Source of the DNA: DATJJW01 sp035491935
GTDB lineage: Bacteria; Pseudomonadota; Alphaproteobacteria; ATCC43930; CGMCC-115725
NCBI GenBank assembly: GCA_035491935.1
Contig: DATJJW010000108.1
Span: 1 to 11,275 of the forward strand
Reading direction: 5' to 3'
Length of the DNA stretch: 11,275 nucleotides
The notes below the pieces were generated by a model. The model did no database searches. It was not told where the DNA came from and saw only the letters and a list, made by a program, of their open reading frames with translations. Shown one piece after another: positions 1 to 5,099 of the stretch; positions within the stretch are counted from its first letter, which is position 1; every line of letters begins with the position of its first letter. A program made the position numbers and the translations under genes.

Positions 1-1
1 T

Positions 2-1288
2 TCCGACCCGGCAGTGCTGGCCTCCCCGGTCATCCAGCAGCTGCGCGCCCAAGAGGCGGCAGCCGAGCGCAACCGTTCGACCCTTGCCGCCCAGGTGGGC
101 CCGAAGCATCCTGACCTGATCGCCGCCAATCGCGAGGTGGCAGGGCTGCGCGCGCAGATCAACGCCGAGATCGGCAAGGTCGGCCGCTCGATCAAGACGC
201 AATCCATGGCCGCCGACGCCCGCGTCGCCGAGCTGGAGAAGCGCCAGGCAGCGCTGCAAAAGGAAGGTGCGACGCAGACCGCGCAGCAGACTGTGCTGCA
301 GACCCTGCAGGACGACGTCACCTCGAAGCGCAAGCTCTATGACGACTTCCTGATTACCATGGCCCAGACCGCCAAGCCGGGCGACACCCCGGTGGTCGAC
401 GCACGTATCATCTCCAGCGCCGACACGCCGATCGGCCCGTCCAGCCCGCGCTTCGGCATCATCGGCCTGCTGGCCGCGATCGTCGGCGCCTTGGGCGCCA
501 CGGCCTGGGTCCTGGGTTACAGCCAGCTCGACAGCGGCTTCGACAACCTGACCGATGTCGAGGCGGCTACCGGCCTGCCGGGCTTCGCCTCGATCCCGCA
601 TGTCCGCGGCATCGGCCGGCGCCGCCTGCCCGACCAGTATGTGCTGGACAACCCGAACTCGCCCTTCACCGAAGCCTTGCGTGCGCTTCGCGCCAGGGTC
701 TGGTGGGCGACGCGGGACCGCACCATCAAGACCGTGCTGGTCACCTCCAGCAATCCGGGCGAAGGCAAGTCGAGCTTCTCGCTGTCGCTCGGACGGCTGG
801 CCGCCAAGGAAGGCTACCGGGTGCTGCTGCTGGAATGCGATTTCCGCCGGCCGAGCCTGGAAGGCGCCTTGCCGCAGCAATCGGTCGGCGGTTCGCCGAA
901 CTTCCTGGCCGACCCCGCCAATTGGCGTCATTGGGTCGGCACGGATCCGGTGACCGGCATGCAGTACCTGACGGCGTCCGACGACAACCGCAACATCGCG
1001 GCGATGCTGGAAGCCGGCCGGCTCGAGACCATCCTGGAGGAGGCGAAGGACCAGTACGACTTGCTGATCATCGACTCGCCGCCGATCATGAAGGTGCCGG
1101 ACGCGATGCTGCTGGCCCGCTCGGCCGATGTCGTGATGATGATGGTCCGCTGGCGCTCGACCCGCAAACGGGTGGTGCAGGAGGCGATCCGTCGCCTCTA
1201 TATCAGCCCGGAGAAGCTGGCCGGCGTCGTGCTGACCGAAGTCGACCCTCGCCATGCCGAGCAGGACATGTATGCAGGCTATGCCTGA
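2..1288 (+). CDS. Polysaccharide co-polymerase / BY-kinase (Wzc/ExoP family), 5'-truncated by window edge
   Basis: The C-terminal 428 residues of a chain-length determinant protein fused to a bacterial tyrosine-kinase-type ATPase, which acts at the inner membrane in capsule or exopolysaccharide export. The frame is already open at base 2, so the gene begins outside the window; the GTG at 14 is only an internal codon. In order one sees: an alanine-rich coiled-coil periplasmic part with an LYDDFL segment typical of the GNVR region; a proline-containing stretch (PIGPSSPR); a membrane helix (bases ~450-525); and a cytoplasmic kinase domain. That domain has Walker A (SSNPGEGKSS, bases 746-775), a Walker A' motif written LLLECDFRRP (Glu where the first Asp is usual) and Walker B (LLIIDSPP, ~1061-1084). 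The C-terminus ends in only two tyrosines (MYAGYA) rather than the Tyr-rich cluster of classical autokinases. Family assignment is secure; substrate polymer and true kinase activity are unknown. Confidence 0.93.
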   Translation, partial: SDPAVLASPVIQQLRAQEAAAERNRSTLAAQVGPKHPDLIAANREVAGLRAQINAEIGKVGRSIKTQSMAADARVAELEKRQAALQKEGATQTAQQTVLQTLQDDVTSKRKLYDDFLITMAQTAKPGDTPVVDARIISSADTPIGPSSPRFGIIGLLAAIVGALGATAWVLGYSQLDSGFDNLTDVEAATGLPGFASIPHVRGIGRRRLPDQYVLDNPNSPFTEALRALRARVWWATRDRTIKTVLVTSSNPGEGKSSFSLSLGRLAAKEGYRVLLLECDFRRPSLEGALPQQSVGGSPNFLADPANWRHWVGTDPVTGMQYLTASDDNRNIAAMLEAGRLETILEEAKDQYDLLIIDSPPIMKVPDAMLLARSADVVMMMVRWRSTRKRVVQEAIRRLYISPEKLAGVVLTEVDPRHAEQDMYAGYA

Positions 1289-1313
1289 TCGATCCTGCCG
1301 CTGACACGAAGAG

Positions 1314-1343
1314 GCCCGGCCGACCCCTTCGGCCGGGCTTTTT
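1314..1343 (+). terminator. Rho-independent terminator of the co-polymerase gene
   Basis: A perfect 10-bp GC-rich stem (GCCCGGCCGA at 1314-1323 pairing with TCGGCCGGGC at 1329-1338) with a 5-nt loop is followed by five Ts (1339-1343), starting 25 bp after the stop codon. On the minus strand the hairpin is not followed by a clear T run, so it serves mainly the plus strand. It also insulates the convergent fsr-like gene. Confidence 0.92.
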
Positions 1344-1374
1344 CATGGACAAATCACTTGTGGCCAACCGCCCC

Positions 1375-2598
1375 TCACGCCGGCTTGCGCTTGGCAACGT
1401 CCGGCAGGAACATCGCGACCAGACCGATCGCGGGCAGGAAGGCGCAGATCTTGTAGACCGTCTCGATGCCGGTCCAGTCGGCCAGCATGCCCAGCACGCC
1501 GGCGCCGGCACCGGCGATGCCGAAGGCCAGGCCGAAGAACAGCCCCGCCACCATGCCGGTCCGGCCAGGCAGCAGCTCCTGCGCATAGACAAGAATCGCG
1601 GGGAAGGCCGAGGACAGGACGAGGCCGATCAGAATCGTCAAGACGATGGTCGTATCCAGCCCGACATAGGGCAGCGCCAGGGTGAAGGGCAGCACGCCGA
1701 CGATCGATAGCCAAATGATCAGGCGCCGGCCGAAGCGGTCGCCGATCATGCCGCCGCCGATGATGCCGGACGCCGTCGCCGCCAGGAACAGGAACAGGTC
1801 GACCTGCGCGGCCTGCGTCGACAGGTGGAAACGGTGCATCAGGTAGAACATGTAGTAGTTGCTGATGCTGGCGACGTAGAAATACTTCGAGAAGATCAAC
1901 AGGATCAGCAGGGTCAGGCCGCGCGCGACCTCGGCTCGGCTGAAGGGCGGGGCAACCCCGGCCGGGCGGCGCTGGCGCGGCTTGGCGTGACCGTTGCTCT
2001 TGTACCAGTGGCCGAGGCCGGAAAGCAGCGCCATGCCGGCGATGGCAACCAGCGCAAACCAGGCGAGGCTGTGGCGGCCGAACGGCAGGATCAGGAAGGC
2101 CGCCAGCAGCGGCCCCAATGCCTGGCCGAAATTGCCGCCGACCTGGAACAGGGACTGCGCCAGCCCATGACGGCCGCCCGATGCCACCCGGGCGATGCGC
2201 GAGGATTCCGGATGGAAGATCGAAGTGCCGACGCCCATCATCGCCGCACCCATCAGCAGTTCGGCATAATGCGGCGCCATGGAGACGGTCAGGATGCCGA
2301 GCAGCGTCGCCAGCATGCCGAAGGGCAGCCAATAAGGCTGTGGCCGTTCATCGGTGTAATAGCCAACAACCGGCTGCAGTACCGAAGCCGTCACCTGATA
2401 TGTGAGCGTCAACAAGCCGATCTGGGCGAAGCTCAAGTCGAAACCGCCCTTGAGGATCGGGTAGATCGCCGGCAGCAGCGCCTGCAGCATGTCGTTCATC
2501 AGATGGCAGAGGCTGATCGCCCCCAGGATGGAGAACATCGTCCTGGGCGGCACTACGGTATGGCCGGGGATATCGGTATCGGAGACGGTGGTGCTCAA
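1375..2598 (-). CDS. fsr: Fsr-like MFS efflux transporter (fosmidomycin-resistance family)
   Basis: A 407-residue, 12-helix major facilitator of the inner membrane. Fsr, its characterised E. coli relative, exports fosmidomycin. The early stretches CHLMNDMLQALLPAIYP, QIGLLTLTYQVTASVLQPVVG and YTDERPQPYWLP closely follow the Fsr signature as I recall it. A charged loop (GHAKPRQRRP) separates the two six-helix halves, and GDRFGRR is the second MFS loop motif. The TTG start is chosen because the frame is stopped just upstream (TGA at 2613-2611) and a GAGGGA ribosome site lies 8 nt before it. The next good alternative, ATG at codon 21, would remove the non-membrane leader only. The gene stands alone, convergent with the co-polymerase gene. 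The natural substrate is unknown: the fosmidomycin label reflects family naming, and related pumps may export other small molecules. Confidence 0.88.
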   Translation of the reverse strand: MSTTVSDTDIPGHTVVPPRTMFSILGAISLCHLMNDMLQALLPAIYPILKGGFDLSFAQIGLLTLTYQVTASVLQPVVGYYTDERPQPYWLPFGMLATLLGILTVSMAPHYAELLMGAAMMGVGTSIFHPESSRIARVASGGRHGLAQSLFQVGGNFGQALGPLLAAFLILPFGRHSLAWFALVAIAGMALLSGLGHWYKSNGHAKPRQRRPAGVAPPFSRAEVARGLTLLILLIFSKYFYVASISNYYMFYLMHRFHLSTQAAQVDLFLFLAATASGIIGGGMIGDRFGRRLIIWLSIVGVLPFTLALPYVGLDTTIVLTILIGLVLSSAFPAILVYAQELLPGRTGMVAGLFFGLAFGIAGAGAGVLGMLADWTGIETVYKICAFLPAIGLVAMFLPDVAKRKPA

Positions 2599-2606
2599 AC
2601 GGCCAT

Positions 2607-2612
2607 TCCCTC
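2607..2612 (-). promoter_or_regulatory. Ribosome binding site that fixes the TTG start of fsr
   Basis: GAGGGA on the minus strand, 8 nt upstream of TTG 2598. An ATG that begins directly after it (2606-2604) opens a three-codon frame ending in a TGA that overlaps the TTG. Its spacing is too short for it to compete well. Confidence 0.6.
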
Positions 2613-2675
2613 ACGAAAACCATAGGCGCCATAGGTATCGCCTGGCGCTTATCCTTTTCTTATCGGCCAGGAAAT

Positions 2676-2686
2676 GCTTTGAAAGC
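2676..2686. promoter_or_regulatory. 11-bp palindrome GCTTTGAAAGC upstream of fsr
   Basis: Perfect 5-bp arms around a central G, about 78 bp upstream of the fsr start. The position suits an operator for the pump gene, but no regulator gene is adjacent and no strong promoter hexamers can be placed around it. Function is inferred from position only. Confidence 0.3.
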
Positions 2687-2778
2687 TATGCATGATCGGT
2701 ATGCCTGCTCCGGGACCCGCCGCATCTCGTCGAAACCACAATCATGCCGCGAGGCGCAGCCGATGGCCCGCCTCTATT

Positions 2779-2796
2779 CGTTAACAATAGTTAACG
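2779..2796. promoter_or_regulatory. Inverted/direct repeat CGTTAAC-AATA-GTTAACG, CtrA-like box candidate
   Basis: Perfect 7-bp arms with a 4-bp loop. Each arm contains the self-palindromic GTTAAC, so the two copies are also direct repeats exactly 10 bp (one helical turn) apart. Read as TTAA-N6-TTAAC it is one base short of the alphaproteobacterial CtrA consensus TTAA-N7-TTAA. The repeat itself is plain in the sequence; the CtrA reading is an inference. Confidence 0.45.
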
Positions 2797-2802
2797 GATC
2801 GA

Positions 2803-2816
2803 GGTATTTTAATACC
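2803..2816. promoter_or_regulatory. Palindrome GGTATT-TT-AATACC, with a degenerate copy at 2841-2854
   Basis: Perfect 6-bp arms. A second element beginning GGTATTTAAG starts 38 bp downstream, just where a -35 box would fall for the TATAAT at 2867. That would suit an operator pair. Binding protein unknown. Confidence 0.35.
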
Positions 2817-2827
2817 GAACAATTCGA

Positions 2828-2838
2828 GGAAAATTTCC
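2828..2838. promoter_or_regulatory. Palindrome GGAAAATTTCC between the two GGTATT elements
   Basis: Perfect 5-bp arms around a single A. It sits between the two GGTATT elements in the AT-rich segment. Possibly another protein site; short AT-rich palindromes also occur by chance. Confidence 0.25.
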
Positions 2839-2866
2839 AGGGTATTTAAGTAGCCGCTTGAAAGGA

Positions 2867-2872
2867 TATAAT
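2867..2872 (+). promoter_or_regulatory. Candidate -10 box TATAAT
   Basis: An exact consensus TATAAT in otherwise GC-rich DNA. A TTGAAA lies only 3 bp upstream, far too close for a -35 box. At 17-bp spacing the -35 position would read ATTTAA inside the GGTATTTAAG element. If used, it would start transcription near 2878-2880, towards the small membrane protein, with a 5' leader of about 185 nt. Confidence 0.3.
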
Positions 2873-2938
2873 TCCCGCCAAATCTACCCCTTTGGGGACT
2901 TCCGGGCGTTGCGCCTGGCTCAGCTTGTCTGGTGGGAA
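2872..2938 (+). other. Predicted three-way-junction RNA fold (structured leader or small RNA candidate)
   Basis: An outer stem pairs TTCCCGCCA (2872-2880) with TGGTGGGAA (2930-2938), nine pairs including one G-U. It encloses two hairpins: CCCC-TTT-GGGG (2887-2897) and CCGGGCG...GCCTGG (2902-2918, seven pairs with one G-U and a 3-nt loop). Three nested stems in 67 nt of non-coding DNA is more order than its surroundings show. It matches no riboswitch or housekeeping RNA that I recognise, and no T tract follows. If transcription begins at the TATAAT just upstream, the outer left arm would be mostly excluded, so the fold may work at the DNA level or depend on another start. Confidence 0.35.
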
Positions 2939-2997
2939 ATTACACCGGATACTGAGAATTGCTTATATTTTCTGCTCCACTTGCAGCTGCTTTCTTG

Positions 2998-3013
2998 TTA
3001 ATACATATATAAC
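2998..3013. promoter_or_regulatory. TTAA-N7-ATAAC, second CtrA-like box candidate
   Basis: TTAA at 2998-3001, then seven bases, then ATAAC at 3009-3013: the right spacing for a CtrA box with one mismatch. It lies 51 bp before the small-protein ATG, within the TA-rich segment TACATATATAACC. Inference only. Confidence 0.25.
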
Positions 3014-3054
3014 CATGGCACCGTTAAGAATCGGGTGAAACAACCCAAGCGGTC

Positions 3055-3058
3055 GAGG
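3055..3058 (+). promoter_or_regulatory. Ribosome binding site of the small membrane protein
   Basis: GAGG with a 5-nt spacer (CTTTC) before ATG 3064. This is the main support that the short frame is translated. Confidence 0.55.
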
Positions 3059-3063
3059 CTTTC

Positions 3064-3306
3064 ATGAGTGGATCTGCCGTCGCATCCCCGAAGCTGAATG
3101 TGGTCACTCCCCAGATGGCGAATCTGGCGCCGATGGTCGAGCCGCTGTCCAGCGGCGCGATCCTCGATACGGCCCCCGCCCTGGCGCAACACCGCCTTGG
3201 AACCCACGCCATGCCATCATTCTCCTGGGCCAAGCTTGGCTTGGTCGGCGCCGCCGGCTGGGGATTGGTCATCGCCCTCAGCTACGGTATCTATCACCTG
3301 CTCTGA
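3064..3306 (+). CDS. Small single-pass membrane protein, 80 residues, unknown function
   Basis: I do not recognise this protein. The first ~50 residues are Pro/Ala/Leu-rich and soluble-looking, with no signal peptide. The last ~23 form one hydrophobic helix (from LGLVGAAGW to IYHLL) that ends right at the C-terminus, as in tail-anchored proteins. The start is supported by GAGG (3055-3058) 5 nt before the ATG. Codons are mostly G/C-ending as in neighbouring genes. It is downstream of the palindrome-rich region, which may be its promoter, and its stop is 7 bp before the open frame of the Rieske gene, so the two may be co-transcribed. A membrane anchor or partner for the Rieske protein is conceivable but unproven. 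The open frame could also be fortuitous, though the RBS and codon pattern argue against that. Confidence 0.6.
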   Translation: MSGSAVASPKLNVVTPQMANLAPMVEPLSSGAILDTAPALAQHRLGTHAMPSFSWAKLGLVGAAGWGLVIALSYGIYHLL

Positions 3307-3313
3307 TCCCTGA

Positions 3314-4006
3314 TCCTACCGGTTTCTACTCATCACGCACCCCTCTCCCCATTCCTCCGGCTGGCAATTACTCGGTATCGCCGCCGATCTTGTACAAGAC
3401 GACGACTGGTTCACGGCGCGGCTGGGTTCGTCCCAAGTCTTCCTTCAGCGCCATGGCGACAAGATCGCCTGCTTCCCCAATACCTGCACCCATCGCGGCT
3501 TTCCCTTGCGCAACGGCGATTTCGGCAATGGGCCGATACGTTGCGTGCTGCATCAATGGGGCTTTGATGGCGATGGCAGGCTGAGCGAGGTCCGCGGCTG
3601 TACGAAAGAGGATCTGCGCCTGCTCGATTCAGATCTCATGCCGATCGATATCGAACGGAAGGGATTATTCCTGTTCGGCCGCAGCGCGGCCAGCGCGCTT
3701 GGCAAGCTACCAGACGTCCTGGCCGCTTGCCGGACCCTGATCGGCCGGTTCAGCCTCGACCTACCGCTGGAGGCGCCCACACCGATGGCGGAAGACGGTC
3801 AGACGCTGGGTTCGGATGCGGCCATTTCCCGCCACCAGATCGGCGGCCAGGACTACTGGCTGGTCCGGCTGCGTGCGCCGAAGCTCGCGGTCGTGGATAG
3901 CCTGCGCTGCTGGATCTTCAAGACTGAAGCCGCTGACGCCGAGCATGACGGCGCGGCTATCGCCGCCCTCAAGGCGTCGCTGTCGCCCGCCGATACGCCA
4001 GCGTGA
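3314..4006 (+). CDS. Rieske [2Fe-2S] protein, short form without catalytic domain; start codon missing or non-standard
   Basis: Coordinates give the open frame after the in-frame TGA at 3311-3313 (230 codons). A complete Rieske cluster motif is present: Cys58-Thr-His60, 16 residues, Cys77-Val-Leu-His80 (counted from 3314), in the setting CTHRGFPLRNG...RCVLHQWGFD. This is the style of ring-hydroxylating oxygenase alpha subunits, as is the preceding GWQLLGIAADL and DDDWFTARLG. After the Rieske fold only about 130 residues remain, with no His-His-Asp mononuclear iron site, so it looks like an electron-transfer module or a shortened oxygenase. No ATG, GTG or TTG occurs in frame before the motif; the first TTG (3506) falls between the two cluster halves. 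Possible starts are ATC 3332 or CTG 3422, an upstream frameshift or sequence error, or true N-terminal decay. No ribosome site is evident. Its last 38 bp overlap the convergent AGE gene. Codons such as TTA, CTA and GTA in the first part are unusual here. Confidence 0.7.
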   Translation, partial: SYRFLLITHPSPHSSGWQLLGIAADLVQDDDWFTARLGSSQVFLQRHGDKIACFPNTCTHRGFPLRNGDFGNGPIRCVLHQWGFDGDGRLSEVRGCTKEDLRLLDSDLMPIDIERKGLFLFGRSAASALGKLPDVLAACRTLIGRFSLDLPLEAPTPMAEDGQTLGSDAAISRHQIGGQDYWLVRLRAPKLAVVDSLRCWIFKTEAADAEHDGAAIAALKASLSPADTPA

Positions 4007-5099
4007 TCGCGCCGGTGAGATGGTAGAGGCTGCTGGCCGGGGCGGCCTCGTCGCTGAAACGGCCATCTTCTGAACGCCGCTCGAACCACAGGCCGGGCCG
4101 GGCATTGGCGACGTAAGACATCAGCATCGCCTCGACGCGAGCCGCGCGGGCCGGATCCGCATCGGGTCGCACCAGCTCGGCCTTGAGGTACTCGGTCTGC
4201 GGCCAGAGCCGGGAGCCCGCGGCCTTGACCGTGCCGTCGCTCCAGAGCTCATCGACCAGCGCGCCGGTCCTGGGGTGGATGCCATGGGCGTCGAGGAAGC
4301 GCAGCAGCGCCGCCATCGCCGCGCCCGCCCGCGGCTGGACCGTACCGCCCAGGCGGTCATGCCAATCGAGCAGCCAGACCCATTCGGCATGATGCCCGGG
4401 CTCGACGACGAAGCGGCCGGCTTCGCGCAGCGGCGCCAGATCCTCGGTGAAATATTCCGGCAAGGCGCCCTCGGCCCATTGGAACAGCCGGTCGAGCATC
4501 AGGGCCGCGAGCTCGTCCGCGCGGGCCAGGAAGACCGGGGCGCCGAACGCCTCATAGGCCGCGAGATAAGCCTCGAAGAGATGCATATGCGGGTTCTGCC
4601 GGCGCGGCAGAGTTTCGGGCAGGCTTTCAACATAGCCGCCCAGCGGGTGGCGGAACCAGCTCTGCAGATAGGCGTCGAGCCGGACCGCCCGCTCGTGCAG
4701 CGCGAAGGCCCGGGCCGGCAGCGCCGGTGCCGCCTTCGCCAGGGCCAGCAAGACGAAGGCATGGTCGTAGAGGTCGCGGCGGTCGTCGACGATGCGGCCG
4801 GCCAGGTCGAAGCGCCAGGCATAGCCGGTGTCAGGATTGCCGGCATGGCGGTCGAGGAAGGCCAGGCCCAACGCCACGGCGTCGGCGGCGCCCTCGAGTC
4901 CCAGAACCGCCGCCTCGCCGAACACGGTGATCTGGCGCGTGACCACGCGCAGGCGGCGGAAATCGGCGCCGCACGCCGCATCCTCGTGGCGCAGATGCTC
5001 GTGGAAGGCTCGGGATCGCCGGTCGATGCCGTGCTCAAGCCAGAACGGCCAGGCGATGTCGCGCAGCCAGGCGAAACTGTCCTGTCCCACGACCGTCAC
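3969..5099 (-). CDS. AGE-family sugar epimerase/isomerase (N-acylglucosamine 2-epimerase / mannose-6-phosphate isomerase-like)
   Basis: A 376-residue cytoplasmic (alpha/alpha)6-barrel protein of the AGE family, whose members interconvert aldoses and ketoses or epimerise C2 of hexoses. Recognisable segments are WLRDIAWPFW near the N-terminus, DDRRDLYDHAFVLLAL, RRQNPHMHLFEAYLAAYEA, the His pair in EPGHHAEWVWLLDW (residues ~236-237) and LWPQTEYLKAEL. The pattern fits both epimerase and mannose-6-phosphate isomerase branches, so the substrate is open. The GTG start at 5099 overlaps the hldE stop (GTGA), which implies translational coupling; a second in-frame GTG three codons on is an alternative. 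The frame continues upstream into hldE without a stop, but that part has no family similarity and is ignored. The partnership with hldE suggests a sugar-phosphate or heptose-related role in envelope synthesis. The 3' end overlaps the convergent Rieske gene, and no terminator is visible. Confidence 0.85.
   Translation of the reverse strand: MTVVGQDSFAWLRDIAWPFWLEHGIDRRSRAFHEHLRHEDAACGADFRRLRVVTRQITVFGEAAVLGLEGAADAVALGLAFLDRHAGNPDTGYAWRFDLAGRIVDDRRDLYDHAFVLLALAKAAPALPARAFALHERAVRLDAYLQSWFRHPLGGYVESLPETLPRRQNPHMHLFEAYLAAYEAFGAPVFLARADELAALMLDRLFQWAEGALPEYFTEDLAPLREAGRFVVEPGHHAEWVWLLDWHDRLGGTVQPRAGAAMAALLRFLDAHGIHPRTGALVDELWSDGTVKAAGSRLWPQTEYLKAELVRPDADPARAARVEAMLMSYVANARPGLWFERRSEDGRFSDEAAPASSLYHLTGAITLAYRRATATP

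Larger units (their letters stand above)
2599..3063. other. 465-bp non-coding regulatory region, AT-rich core with several palindromes
   Basis: No convincing coding region on either strand. The stretch lies between the divergently transcribed fsr-like gene and the 80-residue small protein. From about 2775 to 3015 the composition is clearly richer in A/T than the flanking genes. It holds, in order: an 11-bp palindrome (2676-2686), a TTAA-box pair (2779-2796), two GGTATT-type elements (2803-2816 and 2841-2854), a GGAAAATTTCC palindrome (2828-2838), a TATAAT hexamer (2867-2872), a nested fold (2872-2938) and a second TTAA/ATAAC pair (2998-3013). Each is described separately. Confidence 0.8.

Noticed and set aside
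2595..2606. Three-codon frame ATG GCC GTT TGA overlapping the fsr start
   Set aside because: Its ATG directly abuts the ribosome site, too close for efficient initiation. The TTG is better spaced and continues the Fsr family N-terminus.
1825..2625. 266-codon plus-strand open frame opposite fsr
   Set aside because: It is antisense to a well-supported transporter, with Gln/His/Arg-rich content and no family features.
2625..2650. Hairpin AGGCGCCA...TGGCGCTT followed by a T-rich stretch, looking like a terminator
   Set aside because: No plus-strand gene ends here, the loop is 11 nt and the T tract is broken. On the minus strand it would lie in the fsr leader with no U run.
2858..2872. TTGAAA and TATAAT as a sigma-70 promoter pair
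   Set aside because: Only 3 bp separate the hexamers; a -35/-10 pair needs about 17. TATAAT is kept only as a weak isolated -10 candidate.
2902..2930. Possible sigma-54 promoter or tRNA-like element around the 2902-2918 hairpin
   Set aside because: GG and GC are not at the -24/-12 spacing, and there is no acceptor/T-arm pattern of a tRNA.
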